This document shows positions 5,856 to 13,465 of a stretch of 24,310 nt of DNA, one piece after another (position 1 is the stretch's first letter; each line of letters starts with the position of its first letter). The position numbers and the translations under genes were made by a program. Origin of the DNA: a virus; IMG/VR virus record IMGVR_UViG_3300033146_001012, positions 1-24,310 of that record. One strand, given 5' to 3'. The notes under the pieces are model-generated. The model ran no database searches. It saw only the letters and a list, made by a program, of their open reading frames with translations, and had not been told where the DNA came from.

Positions 5856-5883
5856 TTGACTCGTCTCGTTGAATGGGTATAAT
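5856..5883 (+). promoter_or_regulatory. Sigma70-like promoter P2 for the helicase operon
   Basis: TTGACT (5856-5861), 16-base spacer, TATAAT (5878-5883), preceded by CTGAAAATAATACACGTTAA as at P1. Transcription should start near 5890, leaving a leader of about 176 bases before the helicase start. Confidence 0.88.
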
Positions 5884-5889
5884 GCTGCT

Positions 5890-6065
5890 CAGTAAGGCGC
5901 TTCACAGTGTTGTCCTATTACTAAATCTTTCAGCTTTTTGCATAACGCACTCCTTCACGCCCACTGTGACAACGTTTATTACGTTGGGGTTTGAAGGGGT
6001 GTTTTGCGTTCACACGTAATGAGAGTAGGTAACGACGCCACCTTGACGGCGTCACAATCACGATT
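5890..6065 (+). promoter_or_regulatory. Structured 5' leader of the helicase gene
   Basis: The leader can form a long arm in which AACGCA (5944-5949) pairs with TGCGTT (6005-6010) and CTCCTTCA (5950-5957) with TGAAGGGG (5992-5999), capped by CAACG (5970-5974) with CGTTG (5982-5986). A competing fold pairs CACAGTG (5903-5909) with CACTGTG (5962-5968) or GTTGTC (5909-5914) with GACAAC (5968-5973). A last hairpin, GACGCC (6034-6039) with GGCGTC (6048-6053), ends 12 bases before the start codon, which lacks a Shine-Dalgarno. This suggests RNA-based control of helicase expression. Confidence 0.55.
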
Positions 6066-8453
6066 ATGCAAACATATTACACAAACGACGGGTCTATTAC
6101 CTTGTCACACGCAAGTAAGGAGCTGTTCGATACAGCCGTAGCCACCACAGACGTTAAACTGTTCATGCTACCCGGGGACGACGTTACGTTGTCGTCATCA
6201 TGGAGGGATATTGCTACACTAGACGTACCATCTACCGGTGCGACCCCATGGACATACGGTACGCCGATGGAGAAGGGTACGCACAAGCCATTAGGTAAGT
6301 TCAACGAGAAGGACAAGAAGAAGAAGAAGCTAGAGCTCGTAGCTCACTTTCTACGCCGTATTAAGGTGTCAGCGACATCGGCTTACACGAGCGAGTTCCT
6401 CAAGCGTTACACTATACCAGCAGAGGCAGGTGTTGAGGAGATCATAAAGAAGCCACCTCTTCAGGCTTTGGTGGACAACGATTACTACTTGATGCCCATA
6501 CCGTCAATGTTCCGTGACCCGGAGTTGTTCGAGATGTTTATCAACGTAGAACAAGGGTGCGCCGCTATACACGAGCGTGAGATTGCTACAGGAGAGCTCA
6601 CGCATTACTGTGAGTTGGACATATACAGAGCCTACCACGACACGGACGCTGACGGTTTAGATGCTGTAGAGGCTTTCAAGAAGCTTGAGCAGGACTACCC
6701 TGTTAACAACGTGTATGACGTAGACGCAGAGTCAGACCCGCTTACGGACCACCCTCACCAGATCGCACCTAAAGAGATTTACCACAACAAAGGCACTTAC
6801 TACATGCGCATGAAAGACAACCCACACTTCATGTCACTGTCATACGGTCGTGCTGTTGACCAACTATTGATTGACAACCACGATGGTACATCACGCGGAG
6901 GCTTCCCTTCAGTTGTCGCTCAAATACTTGCTCACGCCGACCGTAACGGAAACGCCAACGGCAAAGAGATTAAGACTATCGATGCGCTGGCAGGTCAGCC
7001 CGCCGGGTTACTTGGGTGTAACATACTTGTGCGGAATGCATACGCGCTACCGTTCGAGGAGCCAACCACAGCTACATGCCCGGACACACTCGCACTACTC
7101 AAGCAGTTGTTCGGACACAAGCAACTGGACTTATTCATACTCTGGCTACAACGCGCCCGTATAGCTCTACGGACATGCGAGTACTCACAACGCCACGCTC
7201 TCGTACTCGCAGGGGCACCTGGGGCCGGTAAGACACTTGTAGGTTCAACAATGATCCCGGCACTACTAGGAAGCGCAGGTGACGCTAATAGCTACATCAA
7301 GGGGATAACACAGTTCACCGACTCGTTACACAGCGCTGAGGTGCTTGTAATCGATGATAAGAGTAATGGTAAGACAGGTCATGACCGCGCCCTGTTTGCC
7401 GATGGTATCAAGGACGAGGTGGCGTCAACACACATTAAGCGTCACGAAGCAAAAGGTGTAGGCGCGTTCGTAGCACCCGTGATACGGTCGCTCGTCATAC
7501 TAATGAACGACGATGAGTCATCACTACGTGGCTTCCCGTTACTAGGAGAAGGCGACAGTGATAGCATCGCAGACAAGTTGCACATGTTACTTGTTGAGAA
7601 GACCGAGCTACCTACAGGTTCGTTTATAGACACAAATGCTTACATCGCTGACATGATGACACGTGAGATGCACGCCTTCGCCAGCTACATTGACACGTAT
7701 ACGTCAGAGACAGCCTGCAACAAGCGTTTCGGAACAGAAGCGTACCACCACCCAGAGTTGTTACGTAAGCTAAACGTACAGAGTCCGGAGCGCGTTATAA
7801 GAGAGTTCGTCAACGAGACGTTCTTCACAAACTCACTACCATGCGTGGGAGGAATACAGCAAGCTATCACGACGGCTAAGTCATGGACAGGCACAGCCAA
7901 GGAGTTCGGAGCAATGCTCAAGCAACACCTATCCGATTACCCGGGACAGAGCGTGCGTAAGATGATTTCAGGACGTATTGAGTTCGGTGACCTAGCCCTA
8001 CTGTCCAGCAAGATACTTCGTAGTATTGAGCAACTTGACGACAACGAAGGTTCCTACACACAACGCAAGACTAATGGACGCCTTGTATGGACGATAACCG
8101 AGCAATTAGACACAGCAGACGACGTACAACCAGAACAACCAGAACCACAACAACACAATGAAAACACAAGCCATACCACAGCACCGGAGACAAGCAAGAC
8201 AGCAGACACGACTACAGAAAGCACAAGCATTAGCCCGCAGGATGCCTGTAAACACGCCGTGGAAGGAAATAGCGCACCACTTGACCATCCACGGGTACAA
8301 GGACATTGTAGCCCTACTACAGGCGCACCAGAGCAAACAACTATAACGCCCGAACACTACAAGCCTGTAACGTACGACACCCCCGGCAAGAAACACTTCA
8401 TGCCGCCTTGCCAGGACATTAAAGCCAAACGCATAGACCACGCATCATCATGA
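6066..8453 (+). CDS. Phage replicative helicase, SF3/primase-helicase type
   Basis: The 795-residue protein probably unwinds or initiates replication at the adjacent origin. The P-loop GAPGAGKT is at residues 383-390, the Walker B strand VLVIDD at 426-431, and a motif resembling SF3 motif C with an Asn, VILMNDDESS, at about 477-486. This matches phage primase-helicase proteins of the DUF5906/SF3 kind. Residues 1-370 have no CHC2 zinc finger or obvious primase motif, though a DNA-binding or divergent primase domain is possible. After residue ~680 the tail is rich in Gln, Thr, Pro and Ser and looks disordered; part of it overlaps another reading frame of better quality (8158-8346). The start has no Shine-Dalgarno and follows a structured leader. 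Confidence 0.88.
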   Translation: MQTYYTNDGSITLSHASKELFDTAVATTDVKLFMLPGDDVTLSSSWRDIATLDVPSTGATPWTYGTPMEKGTHKPLGKFNEKDKKKKKLELVAHFLRRIKVSATSAYTSEFLKRYTIPAEAGVEEIIKKPPLQALVDNDYYLMPIPSMFRDPELFEMFINVEQGCAAIHEREIATGELTHYCELDIYRAYHDTDADGLDAVEAFKKLEQDYPVNNVYDVDAESDPLTDHPHQIAPKEIYHNKGTYYMRMKDNPHFMSLSYGRAVDQLLIDNHDGTSRGGFPSVVAQILAHADRNGNANGKEIKTIDALAGQPAGLLGCNILVRNAYALPFEEPTTATCPDTLALLKQLFGHKQLDLFILWLQRARIALRTCEYSQRHALVLAGAPGAGKTLVGSTMIPALLGSAGDANSYIKGITQFTDSLHSAEVLVIDDKSNGKTGHDRALFADGIKDEVASTHIKRHEAKGVGAFVAPVIRSLVILMNDDESSLRGFPLLGEGDSDSIADKLHMLLVEKTELPTGSFIDTNAYIADMMTREMHAFASYIDTYTSETACNKRFGTEAYHHPELLRKLNVQSPERVIREFVNETFFTNSLPCVGGIQQAITTAKSWTGTAKEFGAMLKQHLSDYPGQSVRKMISGRIEFGDLALLSSKILRSIEQLDDNEGSYTQRKTNGRLVWTITEQLDTADDVQPEQPEPQQHNENTSHTTAPETSKTADTTTESTSISPQDACKHAVEGNSAPLDHPRVQGHCSPTTGAPEQTTITPEHYKPVTYDTPGKKHFMPPCQDIKAKRIDHASS
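8158..8346 (+). CDS. Possible overprinted small protein inside the helicase tail, 62 aa
   Basis: This ORF lies wholly within the helicase gene in the +1 frame. Its product starts MKTQAIPQHRRQARQQ, continues with a basic helix, and ends with a compact segment (about residues 33-60) containing NTPWKEIAHHLTIHGYKDI, which reads like a helix-turn-helix-type domain. In the same bases the helicase frame gives a low-complexity chain. The codons in this frame (aac, tac, aag, gac, gta, cta, cag, cac) are those common elsewhere in the phage. The start context (ACAATGAAAACA) resembles other starts here. It may be a genuine overlapping gene or a trace of a frame change; no direct proof is visible. Confidence 0.5.
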   Translation: MKTQAIPQHRRQARQQTRLQKAQALARRMPVNTPWKEIAHHLTIHGYKDIVALLQAHQSKQL

Positions 8454-8890
8454 CACCTACACAAGAACACACAGACACGTACCAGGGGTTTGTCTACATC
8501 ACGACGAACCGGACGAAGAACATGCACTACATCGGTATTAAGAACTTCAGGAGGAAGGTGACACGCAAGCCACTGAAGGGCTACAAGCGTAAGAGGACAA
8601 CCTACCCTCAATCCGACTGGGAGAGCTACATGGGGTCAAGCGATAGACTCAAGCAAGACATACTAGACGGAGACAACGTTACCAAAGACATCATATGTGT
8701 CTGTAAGAGTAAATGGGAGATGAACTACATCGAAGCATGGAGCCAACTGTCATGGGACTTATCGCTCAACACAGCATGGTACAACGGGATGGTGAACCTC
8801 AGACAAGGCAAGCCACCAAAGGACATGGACATCAAACAACTACGACACAACAAGTGGCTGATCACCCGGGCAATCAGCCTACTCACTTAG
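8450..8890 (+). CDS. GIY-YIG family endonuclease, Seg-like
   Basis: The 146-residue product starts in the ATGA overlap with the helicase stop. It carries a GIY-YIG-like pattern: GFVYITTN (13-20), HYIGIKNF about ten residues on, then WESYMGSS and a later Glu in NYIEAW (about 90-95), the expected order for phage GIY-YIG nucleases. It may be a free-standing homing endonuclease or a replication- or recombination-associated nuclease. The first GIY is FVY, a common variation. The protein is basic. A terminator follows 18 bases after its stop. Confidence 0.72.
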   Translation: MTPTQEHTDTYQGFVYITTNRTKNMHYIGIKNFRRKVTRKPLKGYKRKRTTYPQSDWESYMGSSDRLKQDILDGDNVTKDIICVCKSKWEMNYIEAWSQLSWDLSLNTAWYNGMVNLRQGKPPKDMDIKQLRHNKWLITRAISLLT

Positions 8891-8908
8891 TCAACTAAGA
8901 CCACACAC

Positions 8909-8945
8909 AACAGCATAGCTCAGAAATGGGTTATGCTGTTTTTGC
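8909..8945 (+). terminator. Rho-independent terminator after the helicase operon
   Basis: AACAGCATA (8909-8917) pairs perfectly with TATGCTGTT (8932-8940), extended by a G-U and a C-G pair towards the loop, followed by TTTTGCTTT. It is placed just before the next promoter. Confidence 0.88.
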
Positions 8946-8968
8946 TTTATGGTTACTTACATTAAACG

Positions 8969-8996
8969 TTGACAACCCGAAAAGGTATGGCATAAT
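8969..8996 (+). promoter_or_regulatory. Sigma70-like promoter with an operator-like word in its spacer
   Basis: TTGACA (8969-8974), 16-base spacer, CATAAT (8991-8996). The spacer begins with ACCCGAAAAGGTAT, the same 14 bases that abut the -35 of the leftward promoter at 4456-4483. A protein bound here would block RNA polymerase. The start point is expected near 9003, on the first ATG of the next gene. Confidence 0.82.
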
Positions 8997-9002
8997 ACAG
9001 GC

Positions 9003-9350
9003 ATGTTGAATCCAACATATAACGCCATGACAACCATATCACCTAAACTAGCCAACGAGCAGTACCACGCCATCGACATATTATTGACAGCCTTCAGCGA
9101 TATAGCTGACACAGACACGTCCAAGGAAGAGCAAGCAATACTAGAAGGGCAACGCCTGATTAGCACACATACGTCTGAAGCAGACTACGCAGCCACAGAG
9201 GAAGCAATAGAGTGTGCTGTATTCGAGCTCTGCAGGGTAGCCGAGAAAGCATCAGCAGCCATCACAGCCGTGGAGGACAGCCTACGTAAGGCAAGCACAT
9301 CGTTCTACCCGGTGGCAGCGAGGGAGCGCAGCCGCATTAAGCAAAACTAA
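9003..9350 (+). CDS. Unknown acidic helical protein, 115 aa
   Basis: The product is mostly alpha-helical, acidic, without membrane spans, and I recognise no family. ATG 9003 coincides with the predicted transcription start, so translation from it would be leaderless; ATG 9027 (MTTISPK, 107 aa) leaves a 24-base leader and fits the ATGAC context common in this phage. It is the first gene of a group driven by the 8969-8996 promoter, followed by the HNH gene after 16 bases. Its strong own promoter and possible operator suggest an early regulatory or host-interaction role, which is inference only. Confidence 0.68.
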   Translation: MLNPTYNAMTTISPKLANEQYHAIDILLTAFSDIADTDTSKEEQAILEGQRLISTHTSEADYAATEEAIECAVFELCRVAEKASAAITAVEDSLRKASTSFYPVAARERSRIKQN

Positions 9351-9366
9351 ATCACATCACATAATC

Positions 9367-10068
9367 ATGAATACAACAACAGCATACAAAGACCTATACG
9401 AACTCACGACGTTTAACATCGGAGAAGGCTTAGACAGCGTCACCATAAACGGACAGACGTACATGCGTAAGAGCAATAGACAAGGACAGTGGCTTATCTC
9501 CTACAAGAGTAGAGCCGTCACAGTTAACAAGCTCTACACGGAGATGACAGGCAACACACTACCAAACAACTACGCAGGTGGAATGAGACGAGCAACAGAG
9601 CGTGAAGCTTTCGAACACGCACTCACACTCTACAGCGTAGACCTAGAGACAGGACATGTAACCAGAGACAACAAGGAGATTCCATACAAGACTAATGCTC
9701 TAGGCCACCAGATGATCACGGTGTATCCAGAGAACTGTAGAGGGTACAACGTGTACGTTCATAGACTCATCATGTATATCCTACACTCAGACATACCTGC
9801 AGGACTTGTATGCGACCACATCAATCGTAATCCCCGGGATAATAGAGCGTGTAACATAAGGCTACTCACCCACACACAGAACAACCTCAACAAAGCCAAC
9901 ATCAGACCAGACGGTACGTTCGTAGGTGTATACAGGAACAAGTCAGGGACATACACGGCTAAGCTAGGACGCGAGAACCTAGGTACGTTCAGTACAGAGT
10001 ATGAAGCCAACACAGTAAGGACAGACGCAGTAGCTGAAGCCCTCTCCATCACACCTACATCATACTAA
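9367..10068 (+). CDS. HNH endonuclease with C-terminal AP2-like DNA-binding domain
   Basis: Residues about 130-180 contain a typical HNH core: VHRLIMYILHSDIPAG, then CDHINRNPRDNRACNIR and LLTHTQNN. After it (about 185-225) comes an AP2/ERF-like segment, FVGVYRNKSGTYTAKL and LGTFSTEYEAN, as in many phage homing endonucleases. The N-terminal 120 residues may bind DNA or be a NUMOD-like region. It probably cuts DNA at a specific site, as a mobile free-standing nuclease. It starts 16 bases after the preceding gene, in an A-rich context without a Shine-Dalgarno. Confidence 0.88.
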   Translation: MNTTTAYKDLYELTTFNIGEGLDSVTINGQTYMRKSNRQGQWLISYKSRAVTVNKLYTEMTGNTLPNNYAGGMRRATEREAFEHALTLYSVDLETGHVTRDNKEIPYKTNALGHQMITVYPENCRGYNVYVHRLIMYILHSDIPAGLVCDHINRNPRDNRACNIRLLTHTQNNLNKANIRPDGTFVGVYRNKSGTYTAKLGRENLGTFSTEYEANTVRTDAVAEALSITPTSY

Positions 10069-10071
10069 GCC

Positions 10072-10461
10072 ATGAATAACGTAAACAAGAAGCAGAAGGA
10101 TTACGAGGCGCACTACTTGCTGCCACACCGGGATGGACACGTGGATGAGCGGACACCAGCAACATATGCGATGGCGAATGAAGAAGGAGAAGGTACCCAC
10201 CCCCCTAGTGATACCTCCCCCTACCGTGAGGCTAGCGCTCGTATGCTGAAAGTATTAACAACATCCCTAGGTATATTGCTCGACAGTAAAGCCAACCCCG
10301 AGACGAAGAGGCAGGTATACGCACTCATACTCGCTCTCGGGCTAGACAACATGATCGATGGCATGACCCCGGCTCAGGTGAGTAGACACGTCGGTATCAA
10401 GCGGTCAACACTACACCGTATGGTGAAGTCGTACAAAGCTACGTTAGGATTAGACCTTTAA
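10072..10461 (+). CDS. Small protein with C-terminal helix-turn-helix
   Basis: The 129-residue product begins 3 bases after the HNH gene. Residues 1-55 are polar and probably disordered, 56-95 helical, and about 98-125 form a clear helix-turn-helix: MTPAQVSRHVGIKRSTLHR followed by a basic helix. This resembles resolvase- or sigma-like HTH domains. As the last gene before the packaging genes it could control late transcription or recognise DNA near cos, but there is no family match to fix the role. Confidence 0.7.
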   Translation: MNNVNKKQKDYEAHYLLPHRDGHVDERTPATYAMANEEGEGTHPPSDTSPYREASARMLKVLTTSLGILLDSKANPETKRQVYALILALGLDNMIDGMTPAQVSRHVGIKRSTLHRMVKSYKATLGLDL

Positions 10462-10595
10462 GGTGTGAAATCGAAAACAAAGATAAACAAAGAAAAGTAA
10501 GTTGAGTAATGTAGTAAGGAATCTCTTTCAAGGATTTAGACGAGGCTATGGTCGCCCGACACTTTTTTTACACCGCCGAGAGTTCGCCAGCCCCC

Positions 10596-10634
10596 ACACC
10601 CGTCAACCCTTATAGACCAAGGGCCGGCGGGTGT
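10596..10634. repeat. Two-part hairpin in the pre-terminase region
   Basis: ACACCCG (10596-10602) pairs with CGGGTGT (10628-10634), and CCCTT (10607-10611) with AAGGG (10619-10623). It overlaps the following palindrome by two bases. Possible terminase- or regulator-binding structure. Confidence 0.55.
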
Positions 10635-10650
10635 TCATTTTAAAATGAAC
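10633..10650. repeat. Perfect 18-bp palindrome
   Basis: GTTCATTTTAAAATGAAC is its own reverse complement. An operator or a terminase-binding site are the most likely roles given the position before the terminase genes. Confidence 0.65.
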
Positions 10651-10809
10651 TGTTAGCCGTGATTTCTCATAGCGATTAGTTGCCCCAAAACGCCCACATC
10701 GAAAAAATACCGGGAGTGAAATCATGGTCATTACTTGCCACAAAACCCAACTAAACGAAGATCGTGCACCCCTGTATCTGCTAACGCTTACACCCGCCAC
10801 ACTTGCAGA

Positions 10810-11424
10810 ATGGCTAAGAAATCAGAAACACAAAAGAGAACCATCAAAGACCTTACCCAGCCCGAGTTGGCTACGTTGTATGGTGTGACCGCTCACCGTA
10901 TGGTCTACTGGCGTAACAAGGGGCATGACATGTATAACTTCAAGAAGTTCTGGAAGGTGATGCACCCGGACAAACCCTGCCCGCCGTTGAAAGTCCCGCC
11001 TGCTATTGCAGGAAGCCGTGCCGACATCCTTGCTAAGCAGAAGCAGGCACGCGAGGACAAGAAGAAGCGTGAGGCAACACCCGCGCAAGGCATCGATCCT
11101 GATAACCTATCCAATGACCCGGACACACTCAAAGCCACCAAACTTAAAGCAGACACGGTGTTTGCCATTATCCGGGGTGATAAGATCAGGCACGAGCTAG
11201 CCATCACGAAGCGTGAGTATATCCCCGTGGACGAGGTAGGCCGTGTCATGGAAGTGGCATTGATCAGGCTGAAGACACGCCTTGAAGCCCTTCCTACGCT
11301 ACTGTGTAACGAGTTGGTTGGTTTGAGTACGAACAAGATCAAGAAGTCATTACAGACATCGATATACGAGGTACTCAAAGACCTCGCTGCTAACCTCAAA
11401 CTAGATGACGACAACAATGAATAA
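10810..11424 (+). CDS. Terminase small subunit
   Basis: The 204-residue protein should recognise the packaging site and load the large subunit. Residues about 13-35 form a winged-helix-type motif as in lambda Nu1: DLTQPELATLYGVTAHRMVYW. A Lys- and Glu-rich helical linker (about 75-110) follows, then a helical C-terminal region that would contact the large terminase. A frame upstream is open to ATG 10735, but those residues are Cys/Arg-rich and unlike the rest, so I start at ATG 10810. The end overlaps the large terminase start by 20 bases (8 if it begins at 11417), typical of coupled terminase genes. Confidence 0.85.
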   Translation: MAKKSETQKRTIKDLTQPELATLYGVTAHRMVYWRNKGHDMYNFKKFWKVMHPDKPCPPLKVPPAIAGSRADILAKQKQAREDKKKREATPAQGIDPDNLSNDPDTLKATKLKADTVFAIIRGDKIRHELAITKREYIPVDEVGRVMEVALIRLKTRLEALPTLLCNELVGLSTNKIKKSLQTSIYEVLKDLAANLKLDDDNNE

Positions 11425-13153
11425 CGAATCATCAACAGTCCGCTTGCAACAGCGTATGCGTAACGCGCTCAAGCCTACGGAGATCGTCGGCATCAAAGAG
11501 TGGGTGAACAGAGACAAGATGGTTTACATGCCCGCCGTGAGTCAATACGCGTCATGGAAGTATATGCCGTGGATGCTTGGTATAGCCGAGGACTACGCAT
11601 CAGGAGACTTCACACATCAGTTCGTGCAGGCCCCGGTTGGTTGTCAGAAGTCCACGCTCATCGAGATCCTTGTATGCTACGGGTTCCTGGAGCCATCGAA
11701 CCACATGATTGTCATGCAGTCGTTAGTGGACGTCAACCTTTGGGGGGAGAACCGACTACTCCCGATACTCAAGGCATCAAAAGCGTCTAAGGAGATGATG
11801 GAGATGACGGGCAAGGGAGGGATCAAGCGTAACCTCATCAGGCTGCCATCAGGAACTTACATCAACTACGTGTCGGCCACGAAGAACAGTCTGCAAGCCA
11901 AGTCAATTGTGCGGGCTATTGGTGATGAGTGTTGGCTCTGGAAATCCGGGCTAATCAATGACCTTTACAAACGAACACAGCTCAACCCACAGGCATCCGT
12001 CTTACTCGTATCGCAGGGAGGGTATAAAGGCAGCGACTGGCAACAAGAGTCCGATACGGGAGAGCGCATGAACCTGCACTGGACATGCAAGAAGTGCGGC
12101 CATGACAACATGTGGGACAGAGCAGACATCCGTTGGAACCCAGACATAGCATTTGACGAGGACGGAGGCATGGCATGGGCTGAGTTTATCGCAAGCGTCT
12201 ACATGGAGTGCCCGCACTGTCACAAACACTACGCGGACACCCTACAGAACCGTTACGACCTGTCACAGAAGTCGAATTACGTCAAGGACGTGGCACAGAA
12301 AGAGTTCATGCCCGGGAGACGCACGTATAACTTTCCGGTTTACGCCAACTACAGGAGTCCGTGGGCAGACATGGCTGTGGAGTGGGTGAAAGCCAACAGA
12401 GAGAAGAAGAAAGGGAACATTGCGCCATTACGTGAGTTCGTCATGCAACGACTTGCTAACCACTGGGACGACACAATGTCCATTGCCAAGAATGATAAGA
12501 TCAAGGTAAGCACGTTCACGAAGGCATCGATGCAGGACGTACCCGAGGACGAGGTAGGCAGGTTGTTTACGATTGACTGTCAGGGTAACATGGACTTGCC
12601 GATGTATTTTTGGGTGAGCATTTACACATTTCAGAAAGGAAGCATACGTTTAGCCTTTGAAGGCCGCATAGACCACGAGGACGACTTGTTCGACCTAAAG
12701 GAGCAATACAACATCATGGACGGGTACACGTTCATTGACAGTGGTTATAGGACAGACGAGGTGCTAGATCTGGGTTGTCGTCTACGAGCCATCGCCCTTA
12801 ACGGTATTGACGCCAAGCACATGTTCAAGCACCGTGTAGGGGGTAAGATTGTAGAACGTCCGTATAGTCAGCCTTCCGTAGAGATTACAGAGTCAGGCTC
12901 CATCCCGAAGGTTCAGTTCCTGTCATCCCGGATCAAAGACATCGCCTACCTCTACCAACATGGCAAGACCACAACCAAGCTAGAGCTACCACGAGACATC
13001 ACAAAGGCGTTCCGGGAACAGTGGTTCTCCGAGGTTAAGGTGCTGGACGAGTCTACGGGTCGCATGGTCTGGAAGCAGATACGTAAGGATAACCACCTTT
13101 TCGATACGTTCTTGATGGCGCTCAACGGGGCCAAGATGTTGAACTACATTTAA
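11405..13153 (+). CDS. Terminase large subunit, GpA type
   Basis: The 582-residue protein is the ATPase and nuclease motor of DNA packaging. The deviant Walker A APVGCQKST lies at 76-84, and Walker B with the catalytic acid pair (AIGDECW, D174/E175) after an SLQAKS motif at about 162-167. Zinc-ribbon pairs are at C228/C231 and C269/C272. The nuclease part includes a first Asp in FTIDCQGN (about 393-400), TFIDSGYRTDEV, and a final Asp in HLFDTFLMAL. This layout matches the GpA family of lambda-like phages, which usually make cohesive ends. ATG 11405 and 11417 are both possible starts; no frame problems are seen. Confidence 0.95.
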   Translation: MTTTMNNESSTVRLQQRMRNALKPTEIVGIKEWVNRDKMVYMPAVSQYASWKYMPWMLGIAEDYASGDFTHQFVQAPVGCQKSTLIEILVCYGFLEPSNHMIVMQSLVDVNLWGENRLLPILKASKASKEMMEMTGKGGIKRNLIRLPSGTYINYVSATKNSLQAKSIVRAIGDECWLWKSGLINDLYKRTQLNPQASVLLVSQGGYKGSDWQQESDTGERMNLHWTCKKCGHDNMWDRADIRWNPDIAFDEDGGMAWAEFIASVYMECPHCHKHYADTLQNRYDLSQKSNYVKDVAQKEFMPGRRTYNFPVYANYRSPWADMAVEWVKANREKKKGNIAPLREFVMQRLANHWDDTMSIAKNDKIKVSTFTKASMQDVPEDEVGRLFTIDCQGNMDLPMYFWVSIYTFQKGSIRLAFEGRIDHEDDLFDLKEQYNIMDGYTFIDSGYRTDEVLDLGCRLRAIALNGIDAKHMFKHRVGGKIVERPYSQPSVEITESGSIPKVQFLSSRIKDIAYLYQHGKTTTKLELPRDITKAFREQWFSEVKVLDESTGRMVWKQIRKDNHLFDTFLMALNGAKMLNYI

Positions 13154-13177
13154 AGGGCTAACATCGCCTGCATCATT

Positions 13178-13462
13178 ATGGCAAGTTGCGCGAAAATAAA
13201 GAGGTCGATCATCATATGGGTCGGCAAAGACCCGTCTAAGCTAGCAGAGGTTAAGATGTGGTTAGACACGTATATGCGTGAAATGCTAGAATCAGGAGGA
13301 CAGACAATATCCCAGGGGTCTACGAACGGCTCTAGCTTCAGCTTTGGTGTATCCATCACGATCGGCGAGTGGGTATCCATCCTCACAGACGTCATCGATC
13401 AAGTAGAGAACGGCAACACGCCTGTAACCAAAACAATAGGCGTTATTTCGCCGAGATACTAA
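13178..13462 (+). CDS. gpW-like head-tail joining protein
   Basis: This 94-residue protein lies between large terminase and portal, exactly where gpW lies in lambda. It has a helical start rich in Lys, then a strand-turn segment with SSFSFGVSITI and a helix EWVSILTDVIDQV, comparable to the gpW plan of helix, beta hairpin, helix. Similarity in residues is only loose, so the identification rests on size, layout and position. Such proteins seal the portal after packaging. The gene ends 3 bases before the portal start. Confidence 0.6.
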   Translation: MASCAKIKRSIIIWVGKDPSKLAEVKMWLDTYMREMLESGGQTISQGSTNGSSFSFGVSITIGEWVSILTDVIDQVENGNTPVTKTIGVISPRY

Positions 13463-13465
13463 AAC

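Larger units (their letters stand above)
10462..10809. other. Non-coding stretch before the terminases, cos or late-control candidate
   Basis: About 350 bases without a convincing gene. It holds an A-rich purine stretch (about 10467-10500), a T7 run at 10563-10569 with only a weak hairpin before it, a hairpin at 10596-10634 and an 18-bp palindrome at 10633-10650. In lambda-like phages cos lies directly upstream of the small terminase gene, so this is the expected site. I see no sigma70 promoter here. Confidence 0.5.

Noticed and set aside
6871-7164. 97-codon ORF inside the helicase gene
   Set aside because: Low-quality composition (runs of Ser, Thr, Tyr and His) while the helicase frame is conserved in character and approaches the ATPase core.
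8713-8898. 61-codon ORF overlapping the GIY-YIG gene
   Set aside because: Gln/Thr/His-rich composition typical of an off-frame reading, with the conserved nuclease motif in the main frame.
10545-10572. Terminator at the T7 run 10563-10569
   Set aside because: The only stem before it is GTCG/CGAC with a 2-base loop, too short to be convincing.
10735-10809. N-terminal extension of the small terminase from ATG 10735
   Set aside because: The added 25 residues are Cys/Arg-rich and unlike the family; ATG 10810 begins a normal N-terminus just before the winged helix.
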